Below, piece after piece: positions 61,252 through 61,411 of a DNA stretch of 61,411 bases. Both the position numbers and the translations under genes were made by a program. The DNA is from an uncultured Ruminococcus sp. (lineage in GTDB: Bacteria > Bacillota > Clostridia > Oscillospirales > Ruminococcaceae). Location of the stretch: positions 1 through 61,411 of the forward strand of contig CACZGM010000030.1 in assembly GCA_902780695.1 (NCBI GenBank), read 5' to 3'. Numbering within the stretch: the stretch's first letter is position 1; every line of letters begins with the position of its first letter. The notes under the pieces are model-generated. The model saw nothing but the letters and a program-made list of their open reading frames with translations. It was not told the origin of the DNA and ran no database searches.

Positions 61252-61411
61252 ACCATATTCAGAAGAGAATAACTGACCGAGGAGCCACACCCGCCCACAG
61301 AAGAATGTCGCTGCGAATTTCGGCAGTCATTTTATTATGTTCTGATATCTTTCTCCTTTAGCTGCGAAGCGATCAAAGTTTTTTGGAAAGGGGTTTGGGG
61401 AATAACCTTTT

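Noticed and set aside
61378-61411. Start of a further gene or repeat at the right edge
   Set aside because: The purine-rich sequence ending GGGGTTTGGGGAATAACC may belong to a dispersed element or a minus-strand gene end, but too little is in the window to decide.

Overview
The window looks like chromosomal DNA of an anaerobic, Gram-positive gut Firmicute of the Ruminococcus/Oscillospiraceae type. Genes are preceded by AGGAGG-like ribosome sites and TTGACA-17-TATAAT promoters, with several TTG/GTG starts. There are sortase-type (S/N)PxTG surface proteins, a cohesin-like repeat protein, a Rex regulator, ECF-type vitamin transport and only the oxidative limb of the TCA cycle. I see no rRNA, tRNA, CRISPR array or transposase gene.

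Layout. 1-3300: the end of an AraC regulator, a GNAT acetyltransferase, and an XRE-cupin regulator with an acyl-CoA synthetase. 3497-9621: a promoter, a cobalamin-type riboswitch and a terminator lead into two transcobalamin-like surface proteins and a complete ECF transporter (T, fused AA, S), read here as a corrinoid uptake operon. 9738-14960: two exported enzymes with GHL10-like glycosidase folds, one fused to an Amidase_3 domain. 15064-19540: aconitase, a zinc-ribbon protein, isocitrate dehydrogenase and Rex. 19551-33041: signalling genes: a double-Cache hybrid histidine kinase, a GAF-GGDEF cyclase, a metallo-beta-lactamase-fold enzyme, a CHASE2 nucleotidyl cyclase with a FecR-domain lipoprotein, and an XRE regulator. 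33210-37372: a P-loop kinase, phosphopentomutase, a deformylase-like protein and a SpoIIE-type phosphatase.

37419-47911 is the most unusual region. Four tandem precursor peptides with Nif11/NHLP-type double-glycine leaders are followed, in one direction, by an acyl carrier protein, an intact ketosynthase and a ketosynthase-like partner lacking all three catalytic residues. A short membrane-fusion protein, a C39-peptidase ABC exporter and a second NHLP-type ABC exporter come next. No known RiPP-modifying enzyme (lanthionine synthetase, radical SAM, YcaO, GNAT) lies with them. The combination suggests a peptide product carrying an acyl or polyketide group, made by a minimal type II ketosynthase system.

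48033-61411: a lipoprotein, a three-repeat cohesin-like surface protein, a small-protein/ECF-sigma operon, a sulfatase-family membrane transferase, a three-part c-di-GMP phosphodiesterase (LacI-type sensor, EAL, beta-solenoid-like tail), and an anaerobic glycerol-3-phosphate dehydrogenase-type operon. Two kinds of dispersed element are visible: a 123-bp MITE-like element and a TA-ended structured repeat present in three versions.
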